From contig JANYBF010000373.1 of the NCBI GenBank assembly GCA_025360895.1, positions 1 to 9,992 of the forward strand: a stretch of 9,992 bases of DNA, in the 5' to 3' direction. The position numbers were made by a program, and so were the translations under genes. Of the stretch, positions 6,284 through 9,992 are shown piece after piece. Position 1 is the first letter of the stretch, and every line of letters begins with the position of its first letter. Source of the DNA: Verrucomicrobiota bacterium. GTDB taxonomy: Bacteria; Verrucomicrobiota; Verrucomicrobiia; Limisphaerales; JADLHS01. The notes beneath the pieces are model-generated. The model had not been told where the DNA came from and did no database searches. It saw only the letters and a list, made by a program, of their open reading frames with translations.

Positions 6284-8506
6284 TTATTTTAGCGCGTCGG
6301 CATTGGCTTGGATCAACGCCGGCTGGTTCATGCGTTTGACCGATTGCAGCAGGAACTCCACATCGGCGAACGGTTTGCCACCGGTGCGTTTCCAATGCAC
6401 GCGGCCTTGGGTATCAATCAGGATGGTGGAGTGCAGTTCGAGTTCCTCGAAGTCGTCGTAGGAAGCGAACCGCCGCGCGTTTTCGTGATCATGATCGGAG
6501 AGCAGGCGCAGGGACAACTTCCCGAGCTTGGCCGATTCCTTGTTCTTCTCCGGGCTGACGCTGCTGACGCCGAGCACCACGGTGTTCTCGCTGCTCCAAT
6601 CCTCGGACTTCCCATTGATCGCCTTCAACTGCTCCATGCAATGCACGCACTCGTCGTTCAGATAGAAAACCAGGAGGACGTTGGTGCCACGGAATTGTTC
6701 CAGATTGACCGGCTGACCCTCGACATCAAGACAACTCAGTTTCGGTGCGGGATAGGGTTCCCAATTGAGCGGGCCCAGCGCCGCCAGCGTGTCGAGCCGA
6801 TATGGCCGTTCCACGGTTAGTGTTGGGGCCAAGGGCGTGGCTTTCAAACCCAGCGCGGCCACCGAAGTCATCCACTTTAGGTTCGGGTTGGCCCCCGACC
6901 AGACGTAGAGCAACCGGCCGTAGTCATTCTGCGCCTCTTCCCGTGCGCCAATTGCGAAGTGCGCCCGAGCCAAACCCGACAACGTGAAGGCGTCATACGG
7001 CTCCTGAAGGAGCGCGCGTTCGTAGGCTTCAATGGCCAGCCGGGGCTCGTTCCGGTTCAGATAGACGTCGCCCAGGACCCGATTCACCGGCCACGGATTC
7101 AACGGCGGATCATTCGCGTAATCGCCGGCCTCGCGCTGCTTTTTTTCCAGCGCGGCCGCGTCGGTCAGCAGGCGGGTGGCGTCCAGGAGATTTCCTTCGG
7201 CCGCCAGCAAGACGCCTTCGGCCGTCTTGAGCCCGATCGCCCACCCGGCCTCGGCCGACTGCTGGCGGAGGCTGGTTTTCAAATCTTGCAGGCGGGCCCG
7301 CGCTTTGAAGTGATCGCCTTTGCCAGTATGCGCCAGGGTTTCGGCGAAGGCGCGCAGATCCTTGTCGCTCGGAATATCGCGCCACGGAATGGCGACGGAA
7401 TTGGAAGTGGTCAACACGTCGTCCCAGCGCTCGAACTTGAGGAGCGCCCGCACGAGCGCGAGCATCCCCTGATCAAAAGCGCCATACTTATTGTCTTTGT
7501 TCGCTTCGGGATCGCGCGGCGCCGCCAGGAGATCCCGGGCGCCCTGCACCGCGGCGTCGGCCAAGCCGAGCTGTTCCTGGATGTAACAAAGATAATTCCG
7601 GTTGTGCGCGTAGTTCCAGGTCTCGTACGGCAACGCCATCTGTTGATTCATGTAGCGCAGCTCCACCCGTGTGGCGCTGTCCATGGAGCGGGCGGCTTCG
7701 TGCCAGAGGCCCATCTTGGTGAAGTTGTGCCCCGGCATGTGGTCCGCGTGCCCGATGTTCGGCGCGACCAAACCGTAGCGGAGGCAACTGGGCAGCCCCT
7801 GCTCGGGGGCAGCGGCGTCCCAGTTGTGGATGCGGTAATGGTGGGCGCCCGGATGATCCGGCTCCTTCGCCAGAACCTGTTGCAGCACGAGCTCGGTGCT
7901 CAGCGCATGGCTGGGGTTGATGGAGAAGAGCGCGAAGAGCGCCTTGGCCTCGATGTCATCGGGATATTTCAGCACGAGTTGCTGCAGTTGTTTGGTGAGG
8001 ATCTTCGTGCGTTCCTTGCCCTCGAGAGTAAAGGAGTCGCCGGTGAACGCGGCTTCCCACGCTTCGATGTAAAGCCGTTCGCGCTCGCTCACCGCGGCCT
8101 TGCGCCGGGTGGCCTCGTTGAGGAAGTCCTGGTAGCGCTTCAATTCCGGCGTGTCGAGCGGACCGCGCGCGAACCAATTCAAGCCGCAACGCGCCAATCC
8201 CCAGTAGGCCATGGCGCAATCGGGATCGAGCTTGATGCACCAGCGAAACGAGCGTTCGGCTTCCTCGAACCAGAAGGAATGCAGCAGCGTGTTCCCCTGA
8301 TCAAACCACGCCTGCACTTCGGGAACTTTGGTGGTGATGGGAAAATGCGTGGCACCAATTCCCTCCATCTTCCACGGTCGCTGACGCAGGCCGGAATCAA
8401 AGGCCGTGCCGTGGCGGGAATGGCCCGGGTCATCGTCGGCGTTGCTGATGGCAACGGTACCGGGGAGCAGAAGGAGGGCGAGCGTGAGCGTGAGATAGCG
8501 GGTCAT
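6284..8506 (-). CDS. Exported TPR protein with C-terminal redoxin (AhpC/TSA-like) domain, 740 aa
   Basis: Residues 1-19 form a signal peptide (MTRYLTLTLALLLLPGTVA), so the protein is exported, probably to the periplasm. Residues about 60-105 match a TPR-like family: VQAWFDQGNTLLHSFWFEEA, then ERSFRWCIKLDPDCAMAYWG. Conserved His-rich segments follow at 223-230 (HYRIHNWD) and 253-262 (HADHMPGHNF), typical of the same family, whose role is unknown. More TPR helices run through about residue 530. From about 590 on there is a thioredoxin-fold redoxin domain: NVLLVFYLNDECVHCMEQLK, with a C-x-x-C pair at Cys620 and Cys623, then VVLGVSSVSPEK and STILIDTQGRVHWKR. A thiol oxidoreductase or peroxidase joined to a scaffold is the plain reading. 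The open frame continues upstream to 9085 but that part lacks coding character; the ATG at 8506 is chosen for the signal peptide. It lies 82 bases upstream of the membrane protein gene. Confidence 0.85.
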   Translation of the reverse strand: MTRYLTLTLALLLLPGTVAISNADDDPGHSRHGTAFDSGLRQRPWKMEGIGATHFPITTKVPEVQAWFDQGNTLLHSFWFEEAERSFRWCIKLDPDCAMAYWGLARCGLNWFARGPLDTPELKRYQDFLNEATRRKAAVSERERLYIEAWEAAFTGDSFTLEGKERTKILTKQLQQLVLKYPDDIEAKALFALFSINPSHALSTELVLQQVLAKEPDHPGAHHYRIHNWDAAAPEQGLPSCLRYGLVAPNIGHADHMPGHNFTKMGLWHEAARSMDSATRVELRYMNQQMALPYETWNYAHNRNYLCYIQEQLGLADAAVQGARDLLAAPRDPEANKDNKYGAFDQGMLALVRALLKFERWDDVLTTSNSVAIPWRDIPSDKDLRAFAETLAHTGKGDHFKARARLQDLKTSLRQQSAEAGWAIGLKTAEGVLLAAEGNLLDATRLLTDAAALEKKQREAGDYANDPPLNPWPVNRVLGDVYLNRNEPRLAIEAYERALLQEPYDAFTLSGLARAHFAIGAREEAQNDYGRLLYVWSGANPNLKWMTSVAALGLKATPLAPTLTVERPYRLDTLAALGPLNWEPYPAPKLSCLDVEGQPVNLEQFRGTNVLLVFYLNDECVHCMEQLKAINGKSEDWSSENTVVLGVSSVSPEKNKESAKLGKLSLRLLSDHDHENARRFASYDDFEELELHSTILIDTQGRVHWKRTGGKPFADVEFLLQSVKRMNQPALIQANADALK

Positions 8507-8892
8507 AACATCATGTGGGCGGGTTAATCGATGATTGATGGCCAAGCGTAAACTGGCGCCCGCTGGTCTTGCCAGACATTTCAAACCGTCGTCGGGCCAA
8601 GGGGCGCAGATCAGTAAATTGCCATGCTGGCGGAGAACGAGTGGGGGAACGGCTCGCGCTGCGAGCCGTAGCGCCGCGCCGAGCGGCGCAAGAACCGGGT
8701 CCCGCAACTCCATTTCGTCCGCTCCACGCGGACGGGTTGCTCGCAGCGCGACCAGCACCACCTGCAATAAACTGAGATGCGCCCCCCGGGGCCGGACCCA
8801 TTGGGTAAAAGCCATTGCTGCCTCGCGGGGAGTCCGGGCGGTTTGCCCTCCGTTTTTCCTTCGTCCCGGTCTGCGCGGCACCGCGTCGTAGT
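8507..8892. other. 386-base intergenic stretch upstream of the TPR-redoxin gene
   Basis: No gene could be supported here. Reading frames stay open on both strands, as is common in GC-rich DNA, but the translations are Arg/Ala/Pro-rich, low in complexity and match no family I know. The stretch holds the nested inverted repeats at 8651-8751. It should also contain the promoter of the TPR-redoxin gene; the best match on the - strand (TTTACG, 17 bases, GATTAA, about 8552-8524) is weak. Confidence 0.6.
8651..8751. repeat. Nested inverted repeats with cloverleaf-like layout
   Basis: Two perfect short hairpins stand side by side: GCGCCGC/GCGGCGC at 8671-8689 and CGTCCGC/GCGGACG at 8716-8734, each with a 7 bp stem and 5-base loop. 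They are enclosed by a perfect 13-base inverted pair, TCGCGCTGCGAGC at 8654-8666 and its complement at 8739-8751. The left arm can alternatively fold on itself (GGCTCGC-GCT-GCGAGCC, 8651-8667). Outer stem plus two inner hairpins gives a branched, three-way shape in either strand. It could be a REP/BIME-like or MITE-like dispersed palindrome, or a structured RNA. High GC makes some palindromes likely by chance, but four perfect stems of 7-13 bp in 100 bases is more than I would expect. Confidence 0.6.
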
Positions 8893-9459
8893 TCAAAGTC
8901 CTTTTGGCGGGGCGGCCGAGGGTTTGCCCAAGAGCTCGAGCACCGCAGCCGTCATGGAGGTGACACACGCCTTGAGCGTCGGCTCGGGAACCGGAGCAAA
9001 GGTGGCGGAATGGTTCGAAGGAACGGGCACGCCGGTGCGTTCGCTCTCGGCGAACTTCGCCGGATCCGTGGCGCTGACCCACCACAGACAGATCGGAACC
9101 CGATGCGACGTGCGACCGAACTCCGAAAAATCTTCACCGCCTGTGATGAGTGGCGTCGGTGTTACCCGGTTGGTGCCAAACCACTCATTGAACGTGGCGG
9201 TCAAGCGGCGGGTGAGGGCGGGATCGTTGTTCGTCACGGGAATTGACTCGGGCGTGATGGTGACGACGGGCAGGCGGTCGGCGGGCACCCCGGCGGCCTG
9301 GGCGAGACCCACGCACATCCGGCGGATGGAGGCGACCAATTGGGTCATGACTTTGTCGTCAAAGGCGCGGAGGGTAAGTTCGAGCTTCACTTCGTCGGAG
9401 ATGATATTGCGTTTCAGTCCCCCGTGAATCGTGCCGACGGTCACGACGGCGACGGGTTT
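8893..9459 (-). pseudogene. C-terminal half of an M20-family amidohydrolase, N-terminal half missing
   Basis: The frame encodes the dimerisation domain and C-terminal catalytic tail of an M20D-type amidohydrolase (hippurate / IAA-amino-acid hydrolase-like), enzymes that cleave amide bonds of N-acyl amino acids. Visible parts: VAVVTVGTIHGGLKRNIISD followed by EVKLELTLRAFD, the TPLITGGEDFSEFG segment, and SNHSATFAPV near the end, which carries the C-terminal His. Full enzymes are about 400-440 residues; here about 190 remain. The N-terminal metal-binding half (H-x-H-x-CGHD and following Glu) is absent. Similarity already runs upstream of the first possible start (GTG at 9444) to about 9459, then two TGA stops at 9477-9472 close the frame, and the next 160 bases show no M20 sequence in any frame before the end of the DUF7151-like gene. 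I read this as a deletion remnant; translation from the GTG as a stand-alone domain is possible but would lack the active site. Confidence 0.75.
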
Positions 9460-9474
9460 GATCGAGCAGGCTCA

Positions 9475-9635
9475 TCACGCTTCGGAGGAAAAGCGTCAGA
9501 GGGCTGTCGCACTGCAACACGCTTCGCGAGAAATGAGGCGCGGGCGTTTCCGCATTCGCTCTACCACGGCTAATTTTCATCGCGCTTCCAGTGCGCAAGG
9601 CCGAGTCAATCTTGCGGTGTACATCCATTCATGCC
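9475..9635. other. Spacer at the broken end of the M20 remnant
   Basis: About 160 bases between the M20 remnant and the stop of the DUF7151-like gene. I find no gene. It has one modest hairpin (ACGCTT at 9477-9482 with AAGCGT at 9491-9496, loop of 8) and a 9-base direct repeat CACGCTTCG at 9476-9484 and 9518-9526. Both are short enough to be chance, though they lie right at the deletion edge. Confidence 0.4.
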
Positions 9636-9992
9636 TCAACTCAACGCAGGCACAGCACCTTCCGGCACGGCAACGGGTGGCCGTTCAGGGATGATTTCCT
9701 CGGTCGCATCGACCCTGAGCCACGCGAGGGCCGCCACCATCAACATCAAGGCGACGGGAGCCGCGCCTGTCGTGCCTAGTACCAACACGGACCAGCATCC
9801 GCCGCACACGTAACTGGAAGAGGTCACTTCGCCTGCTTGCAAAGTACTGTCGGCGTTGGCGTCTAACCCGCTCGAGAGCAGCACGCCACCATAGGGGCAG
9901 TTGTTGCCGGCTGGCTCGGTCACGGTCTTAATCAAAGAGCTCTTGCCCGAAGCTCCATTGCACACGTAGGCAGGCGTTCCCGTCCCCACTTG
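9636..9992 (-). CDS. DUF7151-like repeat surface protein with C-terminal membrane anchor, 5' truncated by the window
   Basis: The frame runs open to the window edge and ends in TGA at 9638-9636, so only the last 119 residues are visible; a GTG at 9989 is an in-frame codon, not a convincing start. The start of the visible part, TPAYVCNGASG, is the end of one repeat; the next repeat is complete: SLIKTVTEPAGNNCPYGGVL followed by LSSGLDANADSTLQAGEVTS and SSYVCGG. This matches the DUF7151 pattern (E-P-x-G-x-NC, GG, SG-x-D-x-N, GEV, YVC-G) with its Cys pair, found in many extracellular proteins, often beside collagen-like repeats. After it comes a hydrophobic span (LVLGTTGAAPVALMLMVAAL) and a Pro-rich tail (IIPERPPVAVPEGAVP). 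It is probably exported and held at the membrane by the C-terminal helix. The adhesive or structural role is inferred. Confidence 0.62.
   Translation of the reverse strand, partial: QVGTGTPAYVCNGASGKSSLIKTVTEPAGNNCPYGGVLLSSGLDANADSTLQAGEVTSSSYVCGGCWSVLVLGTTGAAPVALMLMVAALAWLRVDATEEIIPERPPVAVPEGAVPALS

Noticed and set aside
6959..8527. Long + strand open frame (522 residues) opposite the TPR-redoxin gene
   Set aside because: It is the mirror of a well-supported gene in GC-rich DNA; the translation has no recognisable domain.
8507..9085. Possible 193-residue N-terminal extension of the TPR-redoxin protein
   Set aside because: The frame is open, but its upstream end overlaps the M20 remnant in another frame, the translation is Arg-rich low-complexity sequence, and a good signal peptide begins at the ATG at 8506.
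8777..9427. + strand open frame of 216 residues opposite the M20 remnant
   Set aside because: Most of it lies antisense to clear M20 coding sequence and it shows no family motif.
9359..9628. 89-residue - strand open frame across the M20 boundary
   Set aside because: Its second half reads M20 coding sequence in the wrong frame (Arg-rich), and the first half resembles nothing known; it does not restore the missing M20 domain by frameshift.

Overview
The window reads as a GC-rich bacterial chromosome segment. The gene content (split sucC/sucD, a YggT-type membrane protein, a GT9 glycosyltransferase, a TPR–redoxin protein, and a small protein paired with a nucleotidyltransferase) and the general protein style suggest a soil or freshwater Verrucomicrobiota of the Pedosphaera/Limisphaera type. 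The taxonomic guess is inference; no marker gene is present.

Layout. A + strand histidine-kinase-like tail enters from the left and ends at 81. Every other gene I can support is on the - strand, so transcription runs from right to left. In that order they are: the end of a DUF7151-like repeat protein with a C-terminal membrane anchor (9992-9636); the C-terminal half of an M20-type amidohydrolase that has lost its N-terminal catalytic half (9459-8893); a 386-base intergenic stretch holding a nested set of inverted repeats (8892-8507); an exported TPR protein with a C-terminal redoxin domain (8506-6284); a multi-pass membrane protein whose stop overlaps a GTG start of a GT9 glycosyltransferase (6201-4691); sucC (4644-3439); four small genes (3414-1996); sucD (1955-1056); and a YggT-like membrane protein (993-91).

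Function. sucC and sucD encode the two subunits of ADP-forming succinyl-CoA synthetase and are complete with their key motifs. They are normally adjacent, but here about 1.5 kb lies between them. That insert holds a coiled-coil small protein, a VOC/glyoxalase-fold protein, and a one-base-spaced pair made of a 70-residue protein and a nucleotidyltransferase-fold protein. The pair looks toxin-antitoxin-like and is the most suggestive accessory module. The membrane protein and GT9 pair is probably an envelope glycan module with coupled translation.

I see no tRNA, rRNA, CRISPR array, transposase or phage gene. Clear Shine-Dalgarno sequences are scarce throughout, so starts were chosen mainly from protein homology patterns and gene spacing.
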